A stretch of DNA of 64,000 nt, from the NCBI GenBank assembly GCA_021647465.1, contig JAKIUQ010000007.1, forward strand, positions 75,469 through 139,468, read 5' to 3'. The notes under the pieces are model-generated. The model was not told the DNA's origin and made no database searches. It saw only the letters and a list, made by a program, of their open reading frames with translations. This stretch comes from Emcibacter sp. (GTDB lineage Bacteria > Pseudomonadota > Alphaproteobacteria > Sphingomonadales > Emcibacteraceae). The translations under genes were made by a program, and so were the position numbers. This document shows positions 26,900 through 34,802 of this stretch, piece by piece; the first letter of the stretch is position 1, and every line of letters starts with the position of its first letter.

Positions 26900-27507
26900 A
26901 TGTTGCGCAGCCTCAAATCATGCAAATATTCTTTCAGACAATCTATCCGGTCATTACCCCAGAACATCTGATCGCCCACCATAAAAGTCGGCACACCGAA
27001 AACGCCCTTTTTCTGCGCCTCTTCCCAATTCTGGTCCAGCGTTCTAATCAGGTCTTCATTCTTGCTCGCCCGTTTTATCATGCCTTTGCCAAGTCCGATA
27101 AGGTCGCCGACCTCCAATAAAACATCGATATCACCAATATTGCGCCCTTCGGCCCATTCCTTGCGCATGACTTCGACAACATATGGCTCAAGCAGGCCCT
27201 CTTGTTCTGCGATTAACGAGATTGCGCCGGCCAGCGTTGGGTCCGTATCAAGGGGCGGCGGGGTAAAAGGAATGCCCATTCTTCGCGCATGACGACCAAC
27301 ATCCTGCCGCACCAACGGGATTTTTTTCTTTGCTCTTTCCGGTGCTGATCTGCCCGACCAGCCGCCAAATGGCTTCCAGATCATTGCGGCGTTATATTCA
27401 TTAAATATAGAGAACATGCTTTTAGAGGCCAGATAGCAATAGGGGCTTCTGAAATTAAAGAAAATACTGATTTCTGTTGGTTCTATTGGGGGAATTGCCA
27501 TCTTCAT
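26896..27507 (-). CDS. DsbA-fold protein of the 2-hydroxychromene-2-carboxylate isomerase (kappa GST) group
   Basis: The thioredoxin-fold protein (about 203 residues) begins FFNFRSPYCYLASKS, where the serine-proline pair of HCCA isomerases stands in place of a CxxC. It ends with GVFGVPTFMVGDQMFWGNDRI, the signature of this group. NahD-type members use glutathione to isomerise 2-hydroxychromene-2-carboxylate in naphthalene breakdown. No naphthalene ring-hydroxylating genes are present, so its substrate here is unknown. I chose the ATG at 27507; an upstream TTG and a later ATG are both possible, and none has a clear SD. Overlaps the GST gene. Confidence 0.75.
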   Translation of the reverse strand: MKMAIPPIEPTEISIFFNFRSPYCYLASKSMFSIFNEYNAAMIWKPFGGWSGRSAPERAKKKIPLVRQDVGRHARRMGIPFTPPPLDTDPTLAGAISLIAEQEGLLEPYVVEVMRKEWAEGRNIGDIDVLLEVGDLIGLGKGMIKRASKNEDLIRTLDQNWEEAQKKGVFGVPTFMVGDQMFWGNDRIDCLKEYLHDLRLRNI

Positions 27508-27528
27508 ATCCAATTTAAAGTAAGAATA

Positions 27529-27554
27529 TCGGGGGCGGGAATTTCCGCCCCCGA
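27529..27554 (-). terminator. GC-rich hairpin between DUF1329 gene and isomerase gene
   Basis: A perfect 10-bp stem, TCGGGGGCGG (27529-27538) with CCGCCCCCGA (27545-27554), and a six-base loop. It lies 15 bases after the DUF1329 stop. No uridine run follows on the minus strand, so it may be an RNA-stabilising or partial-termination hairpin that lowers read-through from the envelope module into the GST and dmp genes. Confidence 0.6.
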
Positions 27555-27569
27555 CTGTTTAAACGCGCC

Positions 27570-28883
27570 TTATTTTCCCGTGACGCGCATATTTTGAACG
27601 GTGAATTTACTGCGCGGGCTAAGCGCGGAATCAATCTGGCCTTTAAACTGGCCTGTTGTACAATGCGCCCCCTGCACATCAAGCATCATAAAGGAATCAT
27701 CAATTGATACGCCGGAGCCTTTGTTCTTTTCCAGATGATAATCAGGATGGGCCTGACCAATGATGAATGTTTTCCACAGGTCACCCTTGCGATCATAAAT
27801 CACCGTACGCGGCAGGGTGAATGTCTCAGCATCAACATAATGGACACGTTTTCCGATCGGATGATTTGGATCAACCGGGGTGGACTCAAGCACATAGGCC
27901 TTGCGCAATTGCCAGTCCACCTGCGGGAAACAGCCGCCCTTTCCGCCATATTCTACAAATTGATAACCATCAGACATTTTATGATCTTCGGTCAATTTCT
28001 GCTCATTATGTTTATAGAAAGGCAGCATGACATTCCGCGTGCCTTTATAGGCCCAGGACATATCGGATATACGGCCATTGTAACCTTCGAAATCCTCAAT
28101 CATCAGATCAGACCCAAGGAAACTGTCGGTGACCTGACCCGTTGCCAGTCGGCGCACGCGGCGCTGAAATCCCAGATAAAGCCATGCGTTATCCCGCTTT
28201 AAGTCATCTTCATAGCGGTGGATCAAAAGCTGGGTGTTTTTCACATCAAATGGCTCCAGAACCTGCACATAGATCGCGCGAAACAAATTGGCTGGATTCT
28301 TGGGCAGGTCCGGCAGGGGCTCATCATTGACCCGATGCTTTAAATTCAGGAAATGAAAGTTAAACTTCAATGTTCTTTCAACCTTGGCTGAATTCAGGTC
28401 ACGGAATTTCCAATAAAAAGGATAAACAGAACCGCTATCCCCCCAGTTATAGCCATATTTATAATTCCAGGCCAGTTTCTCACCGGCTTTTGGATCATCA
28501 ATATTCGGCTCTTCCGGGAAAGGGCGACCAGAAATAAAGCCGCTGATATCCCCCGTTGCCGCACCAAGTTTGGCCGTATTAAGGTTAACGCGTGTCGCCT
28601 CGATATAGGCGGCATTCAACTCAAAAGCGATGGTGTCTGTCACGCTCATTTCAGTCCAGCCGTCCTTGATGAACTGATACATGCCTTCATCCAGGATATC
28701 CTTGAACTGTTCCACATTGGACTGGTTGATGGTCATGCCCCCCTTCAGTCCCTCGTGGGTTGGCACGCTGTTTTTATAGGGATAGAATGACTTTTCCACA
28801 TCATCCAGATCAGCGGCTGAAGCAGACATAGCGCCCAAGCCCAGAACCATACCCGTTATCATACTCGTCAATTGTTTTTTCAT
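27570..28883 (-). CDS. DUF1329 outer-membrane-associated protein (LolA/LppX-like fold)
   Basis: Secreted 437-residue protein with signal peptide MKKQLTSMITGM to SASAA. The DUF1329 family has the fold of lipoprotein carriers that bind hydrophobic ligands. Recognisable segments are KSFYPYKNSVPTHEGLKGG, YLGFQRRVRRLATGQVTDSF, DMSWAYKGTRNVMLPFY and KRVHYVDAETFTLPRTVIYD. The start at 28883 follows AAGGA with seven-base spacing; upstream in-frame codons would run into the DUF1302 gene. DUF1329 and DUF1302 genes are commonly paired with an MMPL exporter in bacteria that degrade hydrophobic compounds. Exact biochemical role is not established. Confidence 0.85.
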   Translation of the reverse strand: MKKQLTSMITGMVLGLGAMSASAADLDDVEKSFYPYKNSVPTHEGLKGGMTINQSNVEQFKDILDEGMYQFIKDGWTEMSVTDTIAFELNAAYIEATRVNLNTAKLGAATGDISGFISGRPFPEEPNIDDPKAGEKLAWNYKYGYNWGDSGSVYPFYWKFRDLNSAKVERTLKFNFHFLNLKHRVNDEPLPDLPKNPANLFRAIYVQVLEPFDVKNTQLLIHRYEDDLKRDNAWLYLGFQRRVRRLATGQVTDSFLGSDLMIEDFEGYNGRISDMSWAYKGTRNVMLPFYKHNEQKLTEDHKMSDGYQFVEYGGKGGCFPQVDWQLRKAYVLESTPVDPNHPIGKRVHYVDAETFTLPRTVIYDRKGDLWKTFIIGQAHPDYHLEKNKGSGVSIDDSFMMLDVQGAHCTTGQFKGQIDSALSPRSKFTVQNMRVTGK

Positions 28884-28920
28884 TTTATATTCCTTCATTA
28901 AAGAAACCTGTGAACATCGC

Positions 28921-30897
28921 TTAGAAACGATACCGAAGTGTGAGTTGAATTTCGTCTTCCCGGCTGGCCATGCCAATCGGCCCGGAACGGAAACGGCCCA
29001 GTGGCTCAAACCCGCCAAGACCAACAGAACCGGCCTGAAAAGGATCCGCATGGAGCGGTGTTGCCGTGAATGGCCCCCATGGATTACAGGAACGGCAATC
29101 GTCAAATTTGCGCGGGCCCTTGCCAAATTTAAAGTTGGCCCCAAGGATAAGGCGCCAGCTGTCATCAATTAACCAGTCAATAGATGGCGCGATAACGGCC
29201 GTTCCCGCCCGAAAATCATAGGCTGAGATAATCTGGGGGCTCAGCCGGTTTTGCATGTACCAGCCCTTGACCAGAAATGTCATGGTCCAGTTATCTTTCC
29301 AGTCCGGAATACCAGCTTTGGTAAAGCCCGGAAGACCCGCTAGTGATCCCGGCGTATCCACCAATTCATGATCCAGAATATGCTGGCCGAATAACTGCGC
29401 GGAGAAAAGGAATGCCTTGTTTTTATTCAGGAATGGAATGAAAGTATCCCGATCCCAGCCAATGACATAACGCAAGACATTAGATTCAGAATAGAGCTCC
29501 GGCCGTAATGTATTGGCAAATTCCTCGCCCGAGGTAAAGGCGGCTTCTATCCGAAATACCGACTTGATACTATCGACATAAAAATCCGTTGACGCGCCGA
29601 ATAAATGAATTCTCGGGAATTCAATATCAAAGGCAATCAGATAAGGGAATTGCGCAACCTCGCCCGTGAAATTATTCAATGCGGCGGGGCCGGCGCTGCC
29701 GCCGCGCAGGGAGGGCAGCTGGCTTAGGTAAGTCAAATAATTAACCGAGAACCCAACGCCGCTTTTAACGCCTTCGATCTTGAAACCGATTTGTGTATTA
29801 TCCAATTTCCATTTCGGCATATTTGCATTTCGGATTCCGATGGAACCCGGCGCAAAATCCGTCGCGGCAAGGCCTGTGGTATTTGGCACAGGTAATCCTG
29901 CAAAATTGGCAACAGTACAGCCATTATCCCAGCAGTTTTTCATGCCGCGAAAGAACCCGCCCGCGCCCAATATTTGATAAGGCGTGCCGCCCTGACCCAA
30001 TGAATTGGGACGGAATTTATCAAAATTCCAGACCAGATTAAGATTCAAATCATCAAATTTTCCAACCGCGCCCATACGATAGTCCAAATTCAATATCCAC
30101 TGGGGAATACGGATATCTTCCAGTTCGTCATAAATATTCTGGCGTGAATAATCCACCGGATTAATAACATCCAATACCCGGAAAAGATCTGTACGGCCCC
30201 AGACAACCTGTTGCCGGCCAAGGCGAATATTCAGTTCATGGCCATTGGAAAAAGGAATGCTGCCATCAATATAAGCCTCCCGCAGGAAATCCACACGGCT
30301 GTTGAATTCTGGAAACCTCAGGTTATCCAGACTAAAATCCATATAGCCCGGAAGGCACCCGCGGCTGTCAACATCACAGGGGCGTACCGGAACACCGAAT
30401 GACACGCCGCCCTGATCGTTGGCATGGGCATCGCTGCCAAGAACAATCAAACCCTCATTGGGATTCGCTGCCGCATCAAAACCAAAGAAAAAAGCCCCTG
30501 TGGATACGACCCCCCCGCCATGAGGCACAAAAGGCGGGCCGGCCGAGAAAGTGCTTTGTAAATTGATCGGCCCGCCCGCATTACGGCCATAATCACTTTT
30601 ATTCAGATCATAAACACCGTCATATGATCCGCGAAATGTCACATTGAATGTGAGTGAGGAGAATGTATCTCCTGTATTAAATTTCTTGACCAGCTCTAAC
30701 TGGGCGGTGTTGCGGAATTTTGCCAGCCCCACATCTTTTCGCAGAAATGTCGCATTTTCAATAAAACCGCTCCATTCTAGCGTGCCATCCGCAGAAGTCC
30801 CCGCATAGGCGCTGGATGCCCCGGCAAGCGATAATGCCGTAAGCATCGACATGGCCGCTGCTTTTTTCCCTGATGTTAAGTATTTTAATTTAGTCAT
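28921..30897 (-). CDS. DUF1302 outer-membrane beta-barrel protein
   Basis: A 658-residue protein with a signal peptide (cleavage near SSAYAG) and many amphipathic strands, ending LTLRYRF with the terminal phenylalanine of outer-membrane barrels. DUF1302 landmarks include RLGRQQVVWGRTDLFRVLD and NPVDYSRQNIYDELEDIRIP. The SD GGGAGGACTAA before the ATG is excellent. It is probably the outer-membrane channel or assembly partner of the DUF1329 protein encoded directly downstream. Function in the family remains unproven. Confidence 0.85.
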   Translation of the reverse strand: MTKLKYLTSGKKAAAMSMLTALSLAGASSAYAGTSADGTLEWSGFIENATFLRKDVGLAKFRNTAQLELVKKFNTGDTFSSLTFNVTFRGSYDGVYDLNKSDYGRNAGGPINLQSTFSAGPPFVPHGGGVVSTGAFFFGFDAAANPNEGLIVLGSDAHANDQGGVSFGVPVRPCDVDSRGCLPGYMDFSLDNLRFPEFNSRVDFLREAYIDGSIPFSNGHELNIRLGRQQVVWGRTDLFRVLDVINPVDYSRQNIYDELEDIRIPQWILNLDYRMGAVGKFDDLNLNLVWNFDKFRPNSLGQGGTPYQILGAGGFFRGMKNCWDNGCTVANFAGLPVPNTTGLAATDFAPGSIGIRNANMPKWKLDNTQIGFKIEGVKSGVGFSVNYLTYLSQLPSLRGGSAGPAALNNFTGEVAQFPYLIAFDIEFPRIHLFGASTDFYVDSIKSVFRIEAAFTSGEEFANTLRPELYSESNVLRYVIGWDRDTFIPFLNKNKAFLFSAQLFGQHILDHELVDTPGSLAGLPGFTKAGIPDWKDNWTMTFLVKGWYMQNRLSPQIISAYDFRAGTAVIAPSIDWLIDDSWRLILGANFKFGKGPRKFDDCRSCNPWGPFTATPLHADPFQAGSVGLGGFEPLGRFRSGPIGMASREDEIQLTLRYRF

Positions 30898-30952
30898 TTA
30901 GTCCTCCCGATTATGTTTTAAAGGAACCTGTTAAATACGCCGTAAAAACACA

Positions 30953-33346
30953 TTAAGTTGCCGCCGGTGCGGTGTGCTTTTCTTCAATCACACCATCGAC
31001 AAGCTCAATGTCAGTAATAAACTTCGGTTTAAAAATTGTGATCCAGCTGGGGACAACAAACAAAGACGCCACCATGTTAAAAACAAGCATCACAACAAGT
31101 AGAAGGGCCGCATCGGACTGAAAACGCAAATCCGACAAGAATACCCACATGATCACCCCAAGGATCAAGGCCCCCGCCGTCACGCAAACAGCCAGCCCTG
31201 TGGTGCTGATCGCGCGAATAACCGCTTCCTGAAGGGAGTTTGTTTTCAAAACCTCTTCACGAATACGGTCCATAATATATATGGAGTAATCGATACCAAC
31301 CCCAATCCCCACCGCGATGATCGGCACCGTATTCACATTGATGCCAATATTCATGAAACCCATATAGCCATAACTGAGAATGGTCGCGAATGACATGGAC
31401 AGGAACATCATCCACCCCGCATGAAACGAGCCATAAAAGAAGGTGACAAACAGGAAAATCAACAGCAAAACCGACGGCACGACTATTTTATTGGTTTCAA
31501 ATACCGCCTCGTTAATGGCCGCTGTCACGCCGATAATGCCGCCGGCAAGATGGAAGCTCAAGCCCTCCACATCATTGCCCTTTTCGGCAATCCAGCTCTT
31601 CACCATATGAATGGCCCGGCGAATGGTCTCGCCTTGATGGTCCTTGTAATAAAAGACCATATTTGCTTCGGTTTCTTCCGGATTTATAAATTCCTTCAAG
31701 GCACCGGGGATCGGGCTTGAGGCCATATAAGCAAACATCAAGCCCCCGACATAATATTCATCATGCGGCACCTGCGCATAGCGCGGATCATTGTTATGCA
31801 GCAGGCGATTAACCTGTTTCACCAGATCCGGCAGGCCTTTTGCCCCGCCCAAATCCGGATCATCGAGCATATAATTCTGGAAATCTTCCAACGCTTTGAT
31901 GGCTTCGGGCTTTTTCAAACCGCCTTTTTCCTCGGTTCGGGCGATGATATAAAGCTCTTCTGATCCCGGAAAGCTCGTGTTAATTGCCGCTGAGGACATA
32001 TTATAATCATGGTCGGGATACAGCAGGGGGCTACCGGGTTCTGCTTCCCCGATTTTGACAGTTGTGCTGAATATTCCCCCGATCAGAAACAGGGCCCCTG
32101 TTGCCACCAGAATCCGCCGCGCATAGGTTGGATTTGCGACCAGCGCCCCGATTTTAGGCAGAAATTTTCTGATCCAGCCATGCCGGATTTCTGCCTTTTT
32201 GGGCTGAGGCAATACGGACAGCAACATCGGCACCAATATCAGCACATTCACAATCACACATATGGCCCAAAGAGAGGCATAATAAGATAACTTGGTATTG
32301 ATGGGGATCGAGCCCAGCGAAATCAGGAGCAAACCCACCGCATCTGAAATCACCCCGAGAGACCCCGGACGAAACAGGCTGTCAAATGTAATACGGGCGG
32401 CTTTCCTGCCATTGCCGCATTTAACAAACTCATCATAATAGCGCTCAACGAGCTGTATGCCATGGGACATGGCCCGTGCCGAAATCAGGAAAGGTATAAC
32501 CAGGGTTAGCGGATCAAGATTATAGCCCAGCATAGACAGAATGCCGATCCCCCAGATGGAAGAAACCGCAATCCCCAGCAATGGTATCAAAACGCCGTAC
32601 AGCCGCCTGAAATAAACCAGCAAAAGCCCAAACATAAAGACAATGGTAAAGAGAAAAATTTGAATAATCTGAGGTATATAGGTATAAACCCATCCCACAA
32701 GCATTGGCTGGCCGGTCACATGTATATTTATACCCGGCGCGGCTTCCCTGTCCCTGAATGTCTGAATCTGCTTGAAGGTTTCCTCATAATCAAGCGCCCC
32801 CTCATTCAATTGTCCTTTAATGAGCGCCGATTTCAAATCAGGAGAAACCATAAGGCCATATACCCGTGGATTTGCCAGAACGGCATCCCGCATTTCGGCC
32901 ATTTCCGCATTGGTCAATATGGGCTTCTTCGTCGGATCATAATAGGGCTGGGAAACAATGGAACCTTCCTCTGACAACCATGTATTGCGGGCTGTCCGGT
33001 GGGTCAGGCTGGTTACAAGATTATGATTAATCCCCGGCAGGCTATCCACATCCCGGGTCAGGCGATGAATGAGGGCAAGCGCATCATTGTTAAAGATAGT
33101 GCCTTCTGTCACCTCTACCCCCACTACAACAACATTGGCACCGCCAAAAGTATCCCGAATATCATTATGAAGCTTGATATAAGCATGTTCCTGCGGCAAC
33201 AGATCCGCAAAATCGGAATACATTTTTACCCCGGGGATTTGCGCTGCAAAGAAAACTGTGATCGCGAAAAGCAACCCTAAAATCACTTTAGGGTAAGCAA
33301 ATAAGTGATCGTCAAGATCCTTTAAAAAATGTGTAAACTTCGACAT
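30953..33346 (-). CDS. MMPL-type RND exporter, inner membrane
   Basis: The 797-residue permease has twelve predicted membrane segments in two repeats of 1+5. Each repeat has a large periplasmic loop after the first helix (FAITVFFAAQIPGVKMYSDF at the start) and a sterol-sensing-like helical block (VGIGVGIDYSIYIMDRIREE near residue 660). MMPL and HpnN-like proteins move lipids or hydrophobic molecules out of the inner membrane. It lacks the trimeric docking domains of AcrB-type pumps, so it should work with different envelope partners, here probably DUF1302/DUF1329 and the lipoprotein upstream. Substrate unassigned. Confidence 0.85.
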   Translation of the reverse strand: MSKFTHFLKDLDDHLFAYPKVILGLLFAITVFFAAQIPGVKMYSDFADLLPQEHAYIKLHNDIRDTFGGANVVVVGVEVTEGTIFNNDALALIHRLTRDVDSLPGINHNLVTSLTHRTARNTWLSEEGSIVSQPYYDPTKKPILTNAEMAEMRDAVLANPRVYGLMVSPDLKSALIKGQLNEGALDYEETFKQIQTFRDREAAPGINIHVTGQPMLVGWVYTYIPQIIQIFLFTIVFMFGLLLVYFRRLYGVLIPLLGIAVSSIWGIGILSMLGYNLDPLTLVIPFLISARAMSHGIQLVERYYDEFVKCGNGRKAARITFDSLFRPGSLGVISDAVGLLLISLGSIPINTKLSYYASLWAICVIVNVLILVPMLLSVLPQPKKAEIRHGWIRKFLPKIGALVANPTYARRILVATGALFLIGGIFSTTVKIGEAEPGSPLLYPDHDYNMSSAAINTSFPGSEELYIIARTEEKGGLKKPEAIKALEDFQNYMLDDPDLGGAKGLPDLVKQVNRLLHNNDPRYAQVPHDEYYVGGLMFAYMASSPIPGALKEFINPEETEANMVFYYKDHQGETIRRAIHMVKSWIAEKGNDVEGLSFHLAGGIIGVTAAINEAVFETNKIVVPSVLLLIFLFVTFFYGSFHAGWMMFLSMSFATILSYGYMGFMNIGINVNTVPIIAVGIGVGIDYSIYIMDRIREEVLKTNSLQEAVIRAISTTGLAVCVTAGALILGVIMWVFLSDLRFQSDAALLLVVMLVFNMVASLFVVPSWITIFKPKFITDIELVDGVIEEKHTAPAAT

Positions 33347-33379
33347 TCAAATGTCCCAAACTACCTGTTTAAATTATAA

Positions 33380-34393
33380 CTATTCAAGATTATTGATCTG
33401 TGCATATTCTTTCAGATCCTGATCATGCAGCAGCCTGATCAAACCCCCGCCGCCCGCAACCAAAAGCGTATCAGCCCCAAGCGCAACTGCGGCCCGCAAA
33501 TACCCAAAGCCCAGCTTCGCCTTTACGGGCTTCCATTCTTCGCCTGACAAAACCAGTATGGTGCCCTGCTCTCCGATGGCATAAGTATGGCCATTAACCA
33601 CAGTAAAATTATAAATTGGCGCATTGGAAGCTGTTTGCTGACGATGCCAGTTTTGTCCGCCGTCATCTGTTTGATAAATAATGCCCTGAAGACCGCCGAC
33701 CCAGCCTTTCTGCTGTGATGCGAAATGAGAGGCCATGGCGTAAAACTCACTGGTGATGGCATTGCCGCCGTCCCAACTTTCCCCGCCGTCACGAGAGGTA
33801 TAAACCGATCCGAATTCGCCGGTGACAACAGCATTATCCGCATCAATAAACTGAATACGGCTGAGCATGGCATCTTCCGAAATGGATTTGTCGACCCAAT
33901 TGTTGCCGCCGTCATTACTGCCCATAATCAATGTAAAGCTGCCAACCACCCATAAACCGCCGCGCGGATCACATGTAAGATCAAGCACGTCCTCTTCCGT
34001 GGGAATGGCTTTTGAAATCCAGTTCTCGCCATTGACATCAGATATCCAGAGCTTGCGGTCAGCGTCCAATGCAACAAAATGATTATCCGGACATACCTCA
34101 ATATCAACAAGCGTTGGATAGGATACTGAACTGCTTCCCGGCAAAATGCTTCGGGTCCAGCTTGCCCCGTTATCTCTGGAAGTGAGCATAACGCCGCGAT
34201 TGCCAATAATAATGACCGCAGCCGAAGATTTGGCAGCCGCCTGATATTGATCGTAACGCGCCGTTGGTTTTTCTTTGGCAGATACAATGCCGGACAGGTC
34301 AAGTTTTGCCTCACAACCGGTCAGAAGCATAAAAAACCCCGCCAGCATGATCAGGTTGATATTCCGATTCCACCCTTTGAATTCTATATTCAC
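33380..34393 (-). CDS. YCF48/BNR-repeat lipoprotein
   Basis: A predicted lipoprotein (lipobox LLTGC near residue 29) folding as a beta-propeller. Repeats of the Asp-box/YCF48 kind are visible: SRDNGASWTR, SDVNGENWIS, SNDGGNNWVD, SRDGGESWDG, TDDGGQNWHR. YCF48-like proteins are assembly factors in phototrophs, but in heterotrophs they often precede an MMPL exporter and DUF1302/1329 genes, as here. The GTG at 34393 lies eight bases after GGGAG, so I prefer it to the GTG at 34402 that overlaps that site. It is the first gene after a perfect sigma-54 promoter. Confidence 0.82.
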   Translation of the reverse strand: MNIEFKGWNRNINLIMLAGFFMLLTGCEAKLDLSGIVSAKEKPTARYDQYQAAAKSSAAVIIIGNRGVMLTSRDNGASWTRSILPGSSSVSYPTLVDIEVCPDNHFVALDADRKLWISDVNGENWISKAIPTEEDVLDLTCDPRGGLWVVGSFTLIMGSNDGGNNWVDKSISEDAMLSRIQFIDADNAVVTGEFGSVYTSRDGGESWDGGNAITSEFYAMASHFASQQKGWVGGLQGIIYQTDDGGQNWHRQQTASNAPIYNFTVVNGHTYAIGEQGTILVLSGEEWKPVKAKLGFGYLRAAVALGADTLLVAGGGGLIRLLHDQDLKEYAQINNLE

Positions 34394-34478
34394 TATTTCC
34401 ACTCCCGGTAATCGATAAATGCCAAAATATTATTTTTTTTGTATAGTTTATTCAGTTCCGGCATATGGGAGTAAGATT

Positions 34479-34493
34479 GCAAAAGCTGTGCCA
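34479..34493 (-). promoter_or_regulatory. Sigma-54 (RpoN) promoter of the envelope module
   Basis: On the minus strand the site reads TGGCACAGCTTTTGC: TGGCAC at -24, TTGC at -12 and ten bases between GG and GC, a perfect consensus. Transcription would start near 34467, about 75 bases before the YCF48 gene start. It faces away from dmpR. Together with the promoter at 26122-26136 it places the MMPL/DUF1302/DUF1329 genes and probably the GST/isomerase pair under the same type of control as phenol hydroxylase. Confidence 0.92.
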
Positions 34494-34595
34494 ATAATTT
34501 TATTTCATATATAAAACAACATTCCTTCTCAAAAACGAATGTTTAACTAGTTAAATTTATACGGGCGCTTTCAAAGGCTTAGCGATATTATTTAT

Positions 34596-34611
34596 TTGAT
34601 ACGAACCATAG
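34596..34611. promoter_or_regulatory. Weak second candidate activator site
   Basis: TTGATACGAACCATAG shares 11 of 16 positions or fewer with the palindromes at 34695 and 26227 and is not symmetrical. It lies about 130-145 bases upstream of the predicted sigma-54 start, close to the spacing seen for the dmpK operon. Reported as a candidate only. Confidence 0.3.
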
Positions 34612-34694
34612 AAACCTGACAGATATTTTCCGCCTCTGATGGTCTGCTTAAAATTACTCATATGATAAAATCTTGCGTTATTTCACATGTTAAG

Positions 34695-34710
34695 TTGATG
34701 TAATCATCAA
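34695..34710. promoter_or_regulatory. Palindromic candidate UAS for the DmpR-like activator
   Basis: TTGATGTAATCATCAA has perfect 6-bp arms (TTGATG/CATCAA). It matches the XylR-type consensus at 12 of 16 positions and the dmpK-side site (26227-26242) at 13 of 16. It lies between the divergent dmpR and envelope-module promoters. It could act as enhancer for the sigma-54 promoter about 230 bases away and as an autoregulatory site for dmpR, as in the xylR/Ps system. Confidence 0.62.
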
Positions 34711-34728
34711 ATAATTACATATTTATCC

Positions 34729-34759
34729 TTGTATTATGGCAAATAAAATGCCCTATAAT
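34729..34759 (+). promoter_or_regulatory. Probable sigma-70 promoter of dmpR
   Basis: A perfect -10 hexamer TATAAT (34754-34759) lies about 30 bases ahead of the dmpR ribosome binding site. The -35 is poor: TTGTAT (34729-34734) with a 19-base spacer. The site is 44-60 bases downstream of the palindrome at 34695-34710. Confidence 0.5.
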
Positions 34760-34802
34760 GACGTGAGTATCGGGCAAAAACGATCTGAGGGAGTTTTTTT
34801 AA

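Noticed and set aside
28884..29168. N-terminal extension of the DUF1329 protein
   Set aside because: It overlaps the DUF1302 gene end and would bury the signal peptide; the ATG at 28883 has a clear AAGGA site.
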